From Tetradesmus obliquus (Eukaryota; Chlorophyta; Chlorophyceae; Sphaeropleales; Scenedesmaceae): DNA of 64,000 bases. Shown here one piece after another: positions 34,935-46,130 of the stretch. The translations under genes were made by a program, and so were the position numbers. Position 1 is the first letter of the stretch, and each line of letters starts with the position of its first letter. The notes beneath the pieces are model-generated. The model saw nothing but the letters and a program-made list of their open reading frames with translations, did no database searches and was not told the origin of the DNA. The stretch covers positions 3,712,001 to 3,776,000 of the forward strand of contig CP126197.1 of NCBI GenBank assembly GCA_030272155.1. Direction: 5' to 3'.

Positions 34935-37900
34935 CAGTTGTGTCCGAGGTGCTGCTGATGCAGGACAAGCACCACGAGGCAGAGCCGCTGCTATCCCTAG
35001 CTGTGCAGATATTCATCGGGCAGCTGGGCAGCAGCCACCCAGCCACGCAGCGCACACACACGCTGCTCAAGCAGGCCACCAATCCACGCACATCCACAGC
35101 AAGCAGCATGAGCCTCGGCATGCGCATGTCAGGCGCGCTGCACGAAGCCAGCAGCAGCAGGCTGCAGGGCGTGGAGAGCAGGCAGGCAGCTGCGCCGGCG
35201 GCGCCAGCAGCAGCAGCAGCGGCTCCAGCAGCAGACAAGACCGGGTCTACGGCAGAGATGCCGTCATTCGGCACTGTTGCGGTGCAGCAGCCGGAGGAGC
35301 AGCAGCAGCAGGCGCGCGACGTCACTGTGCCAGTGACAGACCGCACTGAGCTTGCTGCTGACGATGCTGACGGCCAGGCGGTTACAGCAGGCGGCTTGAG
35401 CAGCGCTGGCGCAGCAGTGGAGGTTACTGCTGCAGCATTTGCAGGCGGCGCTGCGGCAGCAGCCTCTGGCGCGGCATCGCCGTCGCACCGCAGCTTGAGC
35501 CAGCCTGCCAACATCAGCATCGCGTCAAAGATCAACAACTTTGCTGCTGCTGCTGGCGGCGCCGCCGCAGCTGGCAGCGCGTATGGCGGCTACATGAGCA
35601 TGGATGCAAGCCCTGTAGCTCCTGTGAAGGAGGATGCAGAGGAGGTTGTGCTGCAGCCGCATGCAGCGCCGGCAGCAGCTGCGGCCGCGCAGGATGACAG
35701 CAACGGGCAGCAGCTTGCGCGCGCAGACAGCAGCATGGCGTCTGGCGATGCAGCAGCGCCGGCAGACCCCTCGGAATGGGAGCTGGGGCGGCAGTTTGGC
35801 CAGACGGCGCCGCTTGCGGCTACAGGCGTGGATGATGCTGATGCGGGCCAGCGAGCATACACCAAGGTGCTGCATGAGCTTACTCGCAGGACCTCTCTCG
35901 GCTCGCATGATGGCGCGAGGGATACGCTCGTGACGGCAAACTCAGACGCAGCAGCAGTAGCAGCAGCAGCGGCAGACGAGTCTGTCGGGATGGTGCTGGC
36001 GCCGCCAGTCGTGCCGGAGCCACCGGCGGCAGCAGCAGCGCCTGCTGCGGCGCGCGGGGCGGCGATGAGGGATAGGGATAGCTCGGGCAGCGTTAGCGGC
36101 ATGCTTGGGCGGCAGGCTGTTGCGGAGGATGTGGCAGCAGAGCTGGAGGCTGTTGCAATGGCAGAGGAGGATGATAAGCTGGCGAAGCTCCACCAGGCTG
36201 GTGTGGGTGATATTGATCAGCTGCGGCAGTTCCTGCGCGAGCACGGCTGGCAGCTCAGCAGGCTGAGCAAAGCTGATGACAAGGATGTGGCAGGCGGCGG
36301 CTGGCAGGCTGCACGTAGCGCAATCGCGGCCGGGGCGTTCAGCGGCAGCGGCAGCGCATCCGCAGCAGCAGCAGCGCCGCCCGGCAGGACTGGCAGCCAC
36401 GGCGAGGAGCTGGGCCAGCAGATCGCGCGCGGCGCAGCAGCGGGGAGCCGCGCGGACGGACAGCAGCGGCGGCCGCCGGCGCGGCACTACAGCTTCCTAG
36501 GCCAGGGCCAGCAAGGTGCTGCTGGCGATGCTCTGGGCCTGGCGTCAGTGCAGGAGCTATCATCCGGCGCGTTGCAGCAGCTGGCGCTGAATTCAGCGGA
36601 GCTGCGCGCGCTGCAGGCGAGCCAGCTGGCGCAACCGCAGGGCGCAGCGCAGAAAGCAGGCCAGGGCAGCAACAGGATGCTGCACAGCGTGCCGGCGCTT
36701 GACCAGCAGCTGCGGGCCGCGCAGTACATGCAGCACAGCTTGCCTGAGATGCCCTGGGGAACCGGCTGGCCGGGCCAGGATGGCACGATCACTGAGGAAG
36801 AGGAGGAGGCGGCGGCAGCAGCGGCAGCAGACTTGATGTACCAGCAGATCGCGCAGGCCGAATCTGAGGAGGTGATTGCGCGGCTGCGGGCCGAGCAGGG
36901 CTGGATGAACTCGCAGCAGCAGCAGCAGCAGCAGCAGATGCGGCGCTTCCCGCAGCGCCGTGGCGCGAGCACGATGAGTGCTGCGGAGCTCTCGGGCCAT
37001 GTGCGGCAGCTGCGGCAGCAGTTTGGCCCAGATGCAGCGTTCAGCGAGGAGGACATCATGCTGAGCCTGCAGCAGCAGCTGCCAGGTTACGCCAGGCAGC
37101 AAGGCTGGCAGCCTGGGCAGCCGCGCGGGCGGCGGCGGAGGGACTCCTGGGATGCATCATACGGCCCGACACACCCCATGGCAGCAGCAGCGGCAGCGGC
37201 GGCTGCAGCGTGCGAGTACAATGTGAGCAGTGCCGAGGATGAAGCCGACCTGCGGGCGCGCTTCGAGGCGCTGCAGCAGCAGATGCTGCTGGCTCAGCAG
37301 CAGGCTGGCGCCTGGCACCCGCAGCAGCAGCAGCAGCAGGAGTATATGATGGCGCAGGCAAACCTCGAGCCCTTGCAAAGCTCGTTCAGCGCTGCGCTGC
37401 CCGGATCTGGCGGCCAAGGCTTTGCGCGTGCACAGTCAGCGCAGCTGCCAGCCAGCATGCAGCTGCCGACGCAGCAGCAGCTGCGCGGCACCAGCAGCGC
37501 ACAGCAGTATGGCTCGCTGTCGCCAGCAGGCAGCTTGCAGGCAGAGCTGCCTGGCAGGCCGGCCGGGCATGGCGCAGCGGCAGCAGCAGCGGGTGCGCCT
37601 GGCACGCTGCTGAAGCACCCGAGCAACATCTCCAGCTACTCGGCTGGCTCTGCGAGGTCGCTGCCGGCTGGGCAGCAGGAGCATGCGGCTGCCGCCGACG
37701 CTGCAGCTGCTGAGCAGCAGCAGCAGCAGCAAGCAGCGCAGGCGCCTGATGAGCAGCCAAACATGGCAATGAAGGCACGCAGCGCCCTCGGCATGGCAAG
37801 GCAGGGCTCAACAGGTGTTCCTAGCGATGCAGCAGCAGCAGCAGCAGGTGGTGCTGGCAGTGCTTCTGCAGGCCCCTCAGCACGCGGCGACAGCACTGTG

Positions 37901-40408
37901 TCACCGCCGACAGGCTTTGCAGCTGCATCAAGCGGCAGGTTGGGCCACCACCGTCCCGCCAAGCGCAACGTGTCGTTCAAGCTGAACAAGCACCAGCTGC
38001 ACGCCGCAATGCAGCACCAGCAGCAGATGGAGGACGAGACAGCGGACTCGCTGGAGATGGGCAGCCCCAGGAGTGCAGCAGCAGCAGTGGCAATGTTTGG
38101 CGCTGGCTCTGGCAGGCAGGGCATGGCCGGCTTGCAGCAGCAGCAGCAGCACGTGCCGAGTTCTGGCGGCCGCTCTGCCGGCGGCCGGCCGCGCTCGCCG
38201 CTGATGCACAGCATGGATGAGGCGGCTGCAGCTGCCATGTTCGGCCATGTGGGCTTTGCGCAGCACAGCCCGCACGCCTCGTTCGCGTCGCAACCCATGC
38301 TGCCAGACTCGATCGAGGCCGATAACTTGGAGGCGTATTATTACTCGGGTTCTGAGGCCCGCGTGTCGCCAGGCATGGCAGGGTATGGCATGCCAGGAAT
38401 GCCGCGCCCGCACACAGCCGGCGCTGGCAGCATGCTCGGCATGCAGCAGCAGCAGCGCAACGCCGCGCTCGCGCCGCTGCGCGGCCCGCCCAGCGCCGGC
38501 CGCAACCGGTCCTTCAACAATGGCCCGCAGCCGGGCAGCGCAACTGCCAGCTGGGATGCCGGGGATCCCGCGCGCACGCACCAGCAGCTGCTGCTGCAGC
38601 AGCAGGTGCTGCAGGTGCAGGCGGCGCGGCTGGAGCTGCAGAAGCAGCAGCTGGAGATCGAGCAGCTGCTGAACCAGCAGCAGCAGGAGCAGCAGGCCGC
38701 AAACTCGGGGCAGTGGCCGGCTATGTCCATGGCGCATAGCATGGGTACCCCGATGTCGCCTGCAGCAAACATGCTGCCTATGCCGCAGCAGCAGCGCACG
38801 CCGGCACAGCCGCAATACTACCAGCAGCAGCAGCAGCAAGGCTTTGGTGGTGCAGCGGCAGGGTACCCTAACCCAGCAGGCTACCCGCTGCAGCCAGCTA
38901 CCAGCAGTGCCAGCACAATGAGCATCAGCAGCCCAACCAGCACCATGCAGCAGCAGCACATGCAGATGCCTCGGGGTGGCGTGCTAGAGCAGGTGCTGGA
39001 CAGCTCAGCAGCAGCTGCCGCAGCTGCACCTGGGCAGCAGCAGCAGCAGCAGCAAACAGGCTATGGTCTGCCGCAGATCCTGACGGGTCCTTCCCCGCAG
39101 AGCAGCATGCACACTGGCAGCAGCTACATCCCGTCCAGCCCATCTGCCAGCAGCAGCTTGTCATCAAAGCCTGCGCTGTCACGAGGAGCCTCGGACAACC
39201 AAGAAGCGCAAGTTGCGGCTGCAATGGTAGCACACATGGGCGCTGCACGCCCTGCGCAGCAGCAGCAGCAGCAGCGGCCGGGGTCGCCAGGGTTCGGCAA
39301 GCGCGTCAGCAGCGGCAGCGGTGTAGGACCTGGCAGCAGGCAGCAGCAGCAGCAGCACAGGCTGCATAGCCAGCGCAGCTATGAGGAGCCTGAGATGCTG
39401 TCTGGCACACCAAGCCATACTGCAGGGCCGCCACACATGCAGCAGCAGCATGTTGGCTGGCCTGGTGCGCAAGGGCAGCAGCAAGCGCTGCAGCAGCAGC
39501 TCGCAATGCAGCAGCTCGCCATGCAGCAGCAGCAGCAGATGCCTGGCCGCGCCCCGGGCCGCCAGATGTACCCGCCGATGGGCGTTGCAGCAGCAGGCCC
39601 TGCTGTTGCGTGGCGAGGTGGCATGCAGCCGGGGGGCGCTGCTGCTGGCAGTGCCTCGGGCCCCCTGGGTGGCATGCGCACTCCTGGCAGCGGCTTTGTG
39701 GGCCAGCCTGCAGTTGGCTACTCTGGGCCGCTGGGCCGACCCATGGCAGGCGCAGGCATGCATCCTAGCATGGCAGCAGCAGCAGCAGGCAACGGCCCTG
39801 CAATGCGGGGCCATTCCGGGTTTGCTGGCAGTGGGCCACTGTCAAGGATGGAGCTGCAGCAGCTGCAGCAGCAGCAGCAGATGGCACACCCGAGCTTCCC
39901 CAGCCACCACCCTGCAGCGGCGGCCGCAGGCTGGCAGCAGCAGCAGCAGCAGCTGCAGCAGCTGCAGCACGAGTACTACGCTGCCGCACAGGGCATGGAC
40001 GCGTACGGGCTGCAGCAGCTGCAGCAGCAGCTCCAGCAGCAGCAGCAGCAGCTGCTGCAGCAGCACGAGCAGCCGCCGCCGGGCAGTGAAGATTACGACA
40101 TGTGGGCTGCACCTCCCGATTATGGAGGCAACGCCAGCAACATGGCAACAAGCAGCGGAGTGGGCTCATCCAACCAGCAGCCTGACGGCAGCAGGGGTGC
40201 TGGCAGCTTCTCCCGCAGCTTCATCGCTCCCGGGGGAGGGCAGTACTGGCAGGGGCGGCGCAGCAACAGCTTCAGTAACCTTGAAGGCGTTGCGGCACAT
40301 GCTGCTGCGGCTGGCTCTGCAGGCTCGCTGGGCAGGACAGGCCTGCCGCGGTCCCGCAGCAGCAGCGAGCTTGCGCACGAGGCCGAGCAGCAGCAGCAGC
40401 AGCAGTGA
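23423..40408 (+). CDS. NLR-like protein: SAM, helical region, NB-ARC, TPR, Q/A-rich tail
   Basis: Twenty-two exons join in frame to about 3,415 aa: 23423-23509, 23576-23749, 23947-24260, 24680-24883, 25312-25557, 25743-26367, 26481-26876, 27217-27430, 28296-28480, 28956-29099, 29289-29500, 29699-29952, 30382-30639, 31025-31221, 31447-31524, 31757-31942, 32527-32712, 32951-33162, 33476-33791, 34198-34365, 34614-34734, 34938-40408. Regions by residue: SAM about 61-120 (DVSSWAAALGLPKASL, LLQLGVLDAAERHAL); helical region 262-400; NB-ARC 683-1018 with TGSQGVGRSMLA, VLSHVQ, GTPLALAV and MHKLVRDAA; kinesin-light-chain-type TPRs about 1105-1640 (GPHQAVARCYK, SEHPRVAAQLM, LHHPDTFNCLTSL); Q/A/S/G-rich tail to the end. 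NB-ARC/TPR proteins are STAND signalling ATPases; here key nucleotide residues are changed. Upstream exons (20893-23410) may belong to it. Partner and function unknown. Confidence 0.85.
27687..28295 (+). repeat. Five tandem copies of NB-ARC exon 9 start plus acceptor
   Basis: Copies begin at 27687, 27809, 27928, 28048 and 28172; the genuine exon starts at 28296. The period is 119-124 bp. Each copy has the intron tail with TGCTGCAT and CTGCAG, then about 70 exon bases (QQLMTGLGLTSDVPDTQQLL), then diverges into intron. Copies 4 and 5 are nearly identical to the genuine start; copy 3 has TCA in place of GCC after the acceptor. None has a donor at its end. Confidence 0.9.
28555..28620 (+). repeat. 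Copy of NB-ARC exon 9 end plus donor
   Basis: The exon end GFLDLLDNILH with the GTGAGT donor (genuine end 28480) is repeated at about 28566-28612. Exon 9 therefore has start copies upstream and an end copy downstream. Confidence 0.85.
30025..30080 (+). repeat. Copy of exon 12 end (MHK motif region)
   Basis: The segment encoding MHKLVRDAA and LLVH, genuine at 29904-29952, is repeated at about 30030-30076 in the following intron. The copy keeps MHKLVRDAA, so the Asp-to-Lys change predates the duplication. Confidence 0.85.
30800..30985 (+). repeat. Two copies of exon 14 start plus acceptor
   Basis: The start GFCQVVLERAQFLDM (genuine 31025) recurs at about 30808-30852 and 30925-30970 in the preceding intron, each followed by diverged sequence. 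Confidence 0.85.
32155..32440 (+). repeat. Two copies of exon 17 start plus acceptor
   Basis: The start VVRQAGRLDEAQ (genuine 32527) recurs at about 32161-32205 and 32382-32430, with the same upstream intron flank containing TATACAA and TGCTCA. The second copy runs out of frame after DEAQSL. Confidence 0.8.
33300..33475 (+). repeat. Duplicated intron tail before exon 19
   Basis: About 70 bases ending in CGCTGCTCTTG are present at roughly 33317-33390 and 33393-33465 directly upstream of the exon 19 acceptor. Only the second is followed by the exon. Confidence 0.75.
34070..34145 (+). repeat. Copy of TPR exon 20 start
   Basis: About 65 bases encoding DLGASHPIVAISLQTLGH (genuine 34198-34262) occur at about 34077-34141 in the preceding intron with a few changes. 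Confidence 0.85.
34545..34613 (+). repeat. CTG-rich tract at exon 21 acceptor
   Basis: A run of CTG units with a few substitutions ends in the CAG acceptor at 34611-34613. A second such run, 34903-34937, ends at the acceptor of exon 22. Confidence 0.8.
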
Positions 40409-40558
40409 CAGCTGCAGGGCTGAGGGCTGCAAGCATGTGTGGTGGTGTGGGTTGGGTTGGTGGGTTGGTTGGGCTGGCAAGGGTGTTTTGAATGACCGCA
40501 CTTGCTGAGCAAGGATGAGAATAGCAGCAGCAGCAGCTGTGCTGCAGTGTGTTGGGCT

Positions 40559-40563
40559 TGTAA
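40559..40563 (+). terminator. Candidate poly(A) signal for NLR-like gene
   Basis: TGTAA lies about 150 nt after the stop codon at 40408. Confidence 0.5.
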
Positions 40564-42131
40564 CATGTGCAAGTGGGATTGCTTGCTTGACCTTGGGTAT
40601 GTTGTGTTATGTGTGTTGGCTCTATGACATGTTTGAACTGCCAATGTTTGCATGTCATGTGGCAGCTTTTCGCAGCGCTCAGTCCAGGCGTCAGCAAGCA
40701 GCGCTGACCTACGTACTGCATGCTTCGTAATCGCGTCGATTCTTCATTCTTGTGTGGTTTTCAGGCGTCTGCCGCATGCGGCGAGACCCGCAGCTAGTGG
40801 CTGCTGTTTGCTTGCAGCAGCAAGGATGACTGCTGCACTGCTTGTATGTGGCATGCAGATTCGTGCCGGTAGCATGTACAGCTGCTGCACCCAAAGTGTG
40901 CGCCATCGCTACGCCTCAGGCCTGGTGCGTAGCCGCCTGCTTGCCAGTGCTGTATGGTCACCAGCAGCCAACATGTGAGCGCTGCATGCCTGCAAGAACT
41001 TGTTGTGCTGTGGATAACATAGAGATTGCCTCAAATGCATGCAAGCGGGATGATCATCATCTATGATAGCGATGCAGCTGACAAGGCCCTCTGTTGTGTT
41101 GCCCTGTGGCACTGCGTGCGCTTCGCTGCTGTACTGCAGTGGGCTTTGCGCGATGTGTGCAGTGGTGCCTGCCGTGCGCTCTGTGTGGAGCCGGCAATTG
41201 CAGCTTGCTGCGTGTGGGTGGCTTGCGCATTGCCAGGATGTGGCTGTTTCGCTTGTGAGTGGCGTGACTGCAGCTTTCCTGGTCCGCGCAGCGGTGTGTG
41301 CAGCGCCGCTTTTGTGCAGCATTGCATCGGCTGGGCATCGCCTGGCAGCGAGGGCATTGGTGCAAGACTTGACAGCAGTGGAACCACGGCAGAGTGTGCG
41401 TGTTGCGTAGGTGCTTGCTTGGTGGCTGTGCTGCTCTGTTTATGCCCGTCCCAGATGGTCCCTGTGGAACTCGTAATGGCAGTACTCATCTACTGCAGGT
41501 AGGACACCTGCATGACTCCCAGCGTCCCGATTGGGTGTCTGTTGCAGTGAATGTCAGCTGTGTGCTTGCATAAAGTTGCATGCAAGCAGGCAAGCCACCA
41601 CCACTGGTGGACATAACCCACTGTGTGCTAGTGGCTGGCGTGTGAATGCGTCGTGCTGTGTAAAATTGCAGCCAGTAGGCGCAGCAGCGGCTAGATGGCG
41701 GTGAGTTAGAGCGGCAGCTGCAGCTGGTGCTTGCAGCTGCTGCGTGGTGTGCGAAGATCTGAGCCGCCAAGGCTAGTCATATAGTCATGTGGGTTGCGGC
41801 TGTTGCCGCGCAGTTTTGTGGCTGTTACAGCCACGGTGGTCCCTTCATGAGCACTGTCGAACGAGTGATGTATGTGTATGCGGCTGGAGGATGGGGACAC
41901 TGTAGAAAGCGCAGCAGCGCTTCAGCGCGACTGTATGCTTGGGCTGTGTTGCTTGCACGTGTATCGCAGGCATTGCACAATTGCTGCACGGGCTAGGTGT
42001 TGAGCTGAACGCCAGCTGCCTGGTGTGCTCGGCTCTTCTGTGTTTTTTCTTGTCGACTTTTCACCAGGCGCTCATGCAACAGAGGATGACACACTAGTAC
42101 TGCACAAGGGGTTGTGGGAATGGCCGTGCAT

Positions 42132-42158
42132 GTTGCATGCATGCATAGTGCATGCAAC
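42132..42158. repeat. Perfect 10-bp hairpin
   Basis: GTTGCATGCA and TGCATGCAAC are exact reverse complements around a 7-base loop, in a GCATGC-rich stretch. Function unknown. Confidence 0.75.
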
Positions 42159-42997
42159 CTGCTTGCATGCTGGCTCAACACGTGCATGCAGCACAACCCT
42201 GACAAGTCAAAATGTGCACACCTTGTACAGGATTTGAAGTGGGCATTGCACGGATTCGACATTGCCTTGCCCCTTCAAGTTGAAGCGTCAGTCTCGACTG
42301 CTGACTCAGCTTTGTGGCCTGGCTGTGTTCTCTGATACGCTGTAGCGTGGCAGCTGCAGCACATCTGCTTATGCGTCTTGTTGCTTACCTATCAACCCTG
42401 ACCCTTTTGTGGAGCTACCGCGTCTTGTAGCATCTGGCTGCTCATGCCGTGTTGTGCTTGATTTGAACTGGATTTGATTGCACCGCCTGCCGTGCAGCAT
42501 GATACCATTGCTGCTGGTGTGAAGCAGTGCCATGCATGTTGTTCAACCACCCATCGTGTATCGTTTCTTTGCATCACTCTTAATGTGCCGTAGGGAATAG
42601 GGGGACGAGGTTGGCAGCCTGGCCAATCATTGGCCACGGAATGGTAATCGCTGAAGGCCATGCACAACCTGCTGCGTGGCGTTTGCCGTCAATCGTGTAT
42701 GGTCTACTTCAAAAAGGCATATGAACGGCCCTCTCAAGCTCTATCAAGCTCTTGTGCAACGTATGCACGTAGTGTGGCGCCCGGTTTGAATATTGTTGTG
42801 ACACTGCTCGTGATTCTAAGACCTTCGCCGGCAACAATCCTAATGGTTGAAGCCTAGTTTCAAAAAACAAGACCCTTTGCATCCCTGCTGTCTTGCACAC
42901 CTAGCTGCACTCCTACCTGCACTCCTGCGCTTCTTTGATCCGACGTTCGCTGCTGTGCCCAACTTGATCCCTTTTCCTGTTGTCTTTCACTTTCATC

Positions 42998-44310
42998 ATG
43001 GCCTCCGAGGCGCAACTTGACATCCCAAAGCCCACGATCAAGCGTATAGTTAAGGAGAAGCTTGCTGCTGCTGCAGGCAGCAGTGAGGGCACTAAAGCAG
43101 ATATCCAGCTAAACAAAGAGGCGCTGCTAGCATTTGGAGAGAGTGCTAAGGTGATCAACAGTTGTACTACTCTCCTTGTTGCTGCCTGTGCCTGTCTATG
43201 CTCTGCCATGCCCAGCCCAAGACCACATTGCAGCACCAGCCATGCTGTCTGACACCCTTGCATATGCATCTACTGCAATTCATTTCTTTTTTCTGCCATC
43301 CGCAGGTGTTCATTAGTTATGTGACGGCGACAGCAAACGACGTGTGCAAGGACAAGAAGCGGGCCACACTCAGCGCAGATGATGTGCTGACAGCGCTTGA
43401 GGAGACAGACTTTGCTGAGCTGCTGCCACCACTGAAAGAGGCATATGAAGGTGAGCAGCACCACCCAAACATGTCTGGCATTATTACTCAAGTATCGTCA
43501 ACATTATCAGCAGCAATGGTGGCGGTGGCGGCGGCGGCAGCAGCTGACCGGTGATGGCGAAACAGTCGCAGCAACACAGCCAGTGGCGTGAGCAGTGCAG
43601 GCAGCATTGTCGGCAGCCTCTGTATGACGCAGCTGCACCAGCACCAGCACCAGCACCACCCGTTGCACCACCACCAGCAGCACTCAAATGCCCATCCCCT
43701 GAAGACTCAGTAGGGTGATGCCAGGCCCTGAGTTCACACACAGAGCAGGGACCGCCAAGCACGTAACACACCGAACCAAAGGACGATAGATGCAGCAGCG
43801 TAGCCAGCCATAGGCTGCAGGCCTGCGGCAGCAAGCCTCGTTTGGTGTGCATCTTGCACAGGTGCCCCATGCACAGCTCATTCACATGCTTTTTAGTAAG
43901 AGAGGATAGTTGCACGCGTGGGCGTTTACTCGCATGCTTTTGCTGCCGATGCTGCTGCATGCCGCCTGGCAAAATAGTAACAATGTGTGTATTCTGTGCC
44001 AATGCCGCCAACTTGCCTTGCAGCCTACAAGCAGAGCTTGAAAGTGAAGAAGGGCAAAAAGGCCGAGGTCAGCAGGAAGCGAAAGTCAGCAGGCCAGGCT
44101 GGCGATGGTCCAGATGGCGACACAGCAGCAGCAGCAGCTGGCGAAGGCGAAGGCGCAGACACCAAAGCAGCTGCAGACAAGTCGCCTGCTGATGCTGCTG
44201 ATGCGGCAGACGAGCAGCAAGAGGACGGGGCCGCAGCAGCAGCAGCAGCAGAGGATGAGGACATGGCAGATGCTGAGCAAGAAGCAGATGGTGAGGATGA
44301 AGCAGAGTAA
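42998..44310 (+). CDS. POLE3: DNA polymerase epsilon subunit 3, histone fold
   Basis: POLE3/Dpb4 pairs with POLE4 in the leading-strand polymerase and in some chromatin-remodelling complexes. Three exons: 42998-43150, 43306-43450, 44024-44310; 194 aa, phases agree. The histone fold covers about residues 10-100: IPKPTIKRIVKEKLA, IQLNKEALLAFGESAKVF, SYVTATANDVCKDKK, TLSADDVLTALEETDF, ELLPPLKEAYEAYKQS. A basic stretch (KVKKGKK, SRKRK) follows, then an acidic, Ala-rich tail ending GEDEAE. This is the CBF/NF-YB-like class; the combination ATANDVCKDKKR and the EAYKQSLKVKKGKK helix fits POLE3 better than NF-YB. Confidence 0.88.
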
Positions 44311-44654
44311 GAGGGGCAGCAGTGGTGTCACTGCTATGCTACGCATACGTGGCGCATGTGCTGGCGCCACTGACGCCGCGGCACTGCACGCGGATACATC
44401 TATGCATGTGCTGCGCTGCAGATGCAGAAGGTGGCTGCTAGCAAGTAATGCACTGTGTGTTAGGAGGCAGCCTGCACTCTGTGGGACGTGCTGCTGCACC
44501 AGAGATGCTCGGACAGCCATGGCATGTGGGTGGTTGTGTCCGCCTGCGGGCATGTGTTTATGCCGCTTGCAGGCGTGTAGCGTGGTGCCCTGCGCCAGCC
44601 GCAGGTGCGGTGCCGGGGCTCACAGCAGCACAGTGTGAGCTGTAGCCTGCACAG

Positions 44655-44750
44655 TCATCTATACAGAGATCTGGACAGTGATCTGGACAGTGATCTGCAC
44701 ACTGCACAGTGATCTGCACAGAGAGCTGGACAGTGTGATGCACAGTGCGA
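44655..44750 (+). repeat. Short minisatellite, GATCTGGACAGT-type units
   Basis: Imperfect units of GATCTGGACAGT and GATCTGCACAGT are repeated five to six times, with GATC spacing that varies, downstream of POLE3. Confidence 0.75.
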
Positions 44751-45774
44751 GCTGTGGCCTAGCTATAGCGACAGGGACAGACACAGAGCAGCTGGCACTA
44801 GTGGTGTATGCGATCTCTGTGTACAATCTTTGTGTACGATCTTGAGTCTGGGCATGCATGCATAATTCCCATTGGTGCAGGCCTTCGTGATTGGCCAGCC
44901 TTTGATGTTCTGTCGATGTTGTTGTCACCAGGTGGATGAAGGGTGTGTCGCTCCTTTCTTGCTCTTGTTGGAATGTGGGTGCCCAGCCGCCGCTTGAAGT
45001 GACTGGCTTGCTTTTAAAGCTGGACTCAGGACACCAGGCTTGGGTTGTTGCGCGGCACGCGTAACAGAATGTTAGCAGCCTGCTGCCAGCACTCAGTGAG
45101 TGCACATGTATGCAGGCACAGCCACTGTTGCCATCACGTGACACTTTGGTGGGTTGATGCGTTTGACAGGGAGGCAGAATCCTACCAGCTGACTGTTTAC
45201 ATTCAGCTGCAGTGTTTGGGGCACGTGCACCGGGGCCTACATTCTGTGTAAAGATGGACAGTCTAGCATGAAAAATGCAAAGCTGTGCACCTTCAAGCAT
45301 TGCTTGTCCAGGAGACCCCTGTGTGTTGTTGCACGCACAAGAAGTCCAGCTGCCTTTTTGAAACGCTTTCACTTTGGAGACCCAGTTGCGGCACTGCCGC
45401 AGGTGTGCTGCTGCCACCTCAGCGGCTCAGACAGTGCTGCACGATCAACACGTTGTTTGAGGCTCGTTTGTGGGAAGCAGTTACATGAATCCATCCTCAT
45501 AAGTATTCAAGTTCTACTTCGCCTGATTTGGAAGCCAGCGACAGGCTGACCAGGCAGCATGCCATTGCACACCACACCATTCTTGAACAAAATGGCAGCA
45601 AGTGCACGCGCAGCAGGCGAGCCTGCAGCAATTGCAGATGGATGCTACTGGTGAATGCCAGACGCAGCCGTGAGGGAGGTAAAACCCTACATGTGCCGTA
45701 AAACCTGTGGACAATCACCACATACTAATTGCATAGTATGCAGCGCAGCAGGACAGCCTGCATCGTGCAGAGGC

Positions 45775-46130
45775 TGTTGTTGGCTGTTGGCAGCTGCTGT
45801 GAGAGAGTGAAGACTCAACACGCACGACCGGGCCTGTCGACGACAGCAGCATGTATACAACAAAGCAGGCGATCCTGCAGCACACACCAGCTGCTGGTCA
45901 CTGCCAACTGTGAAAGAGGAAAGCCAGCCAGCCGTGAGAGGAGAAGACACGACAACAGCCGCAGCGTCTGCCACAGCGCGTGGGGAAAGGATGGGCATGT
46001 AAGCAGTGCAGCAGGCCATCCTGCAGCTGAAACAAGCTGTCAAAAGCAGCCGTGAGAGAGGCACATGGCACAGGCACAACCAAACAAGGCCGGTGACCAT
46101 CAAAGGCAGCCGTGAGGAGGAACACACCAA
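45775..46130. repeat. Degenerate repeats around CAGCCGTGAGAG
   Basis: The block GCAGCCGTGAGAGAGG and close variants occur three times at about 45930, 46050 and 46110, with a weaker copy near 45790. Flanks are also partly shared. Confidence 0.55.

Larger units (their letters stand above)
40409..42997 (+). other. NLR-like gene 3' region and POLE3 upstream region
   Basis: No gene recognised. A TGTAA at 40559-40563 probably ends the NLR-like transcript. The rest has short open frames with no domain. A perfect 10-bp hairpin lies at 42132-42158. The last few hundred bases before 42998 are C/T-rich and should be the POLE3 promoter and 5' UTR. Confidence 0.45.

Noticed and set aside
37928-38959. 343-codon and similar minus-strand frames opposite the NLR-like tail
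   Set aside because: These are shadows of the repeat-rich 5.4-kb exon. The plus-strand frame is supported by splice phase and the upstream TPR domain.
39381-40508. 375-codon plus-strand frame within the NLR-like tail
   Set aside because: It is a shifted reading of the polyglutamine region (Ser- and Cys-rich) and has no support over the 1,822-codon frame.
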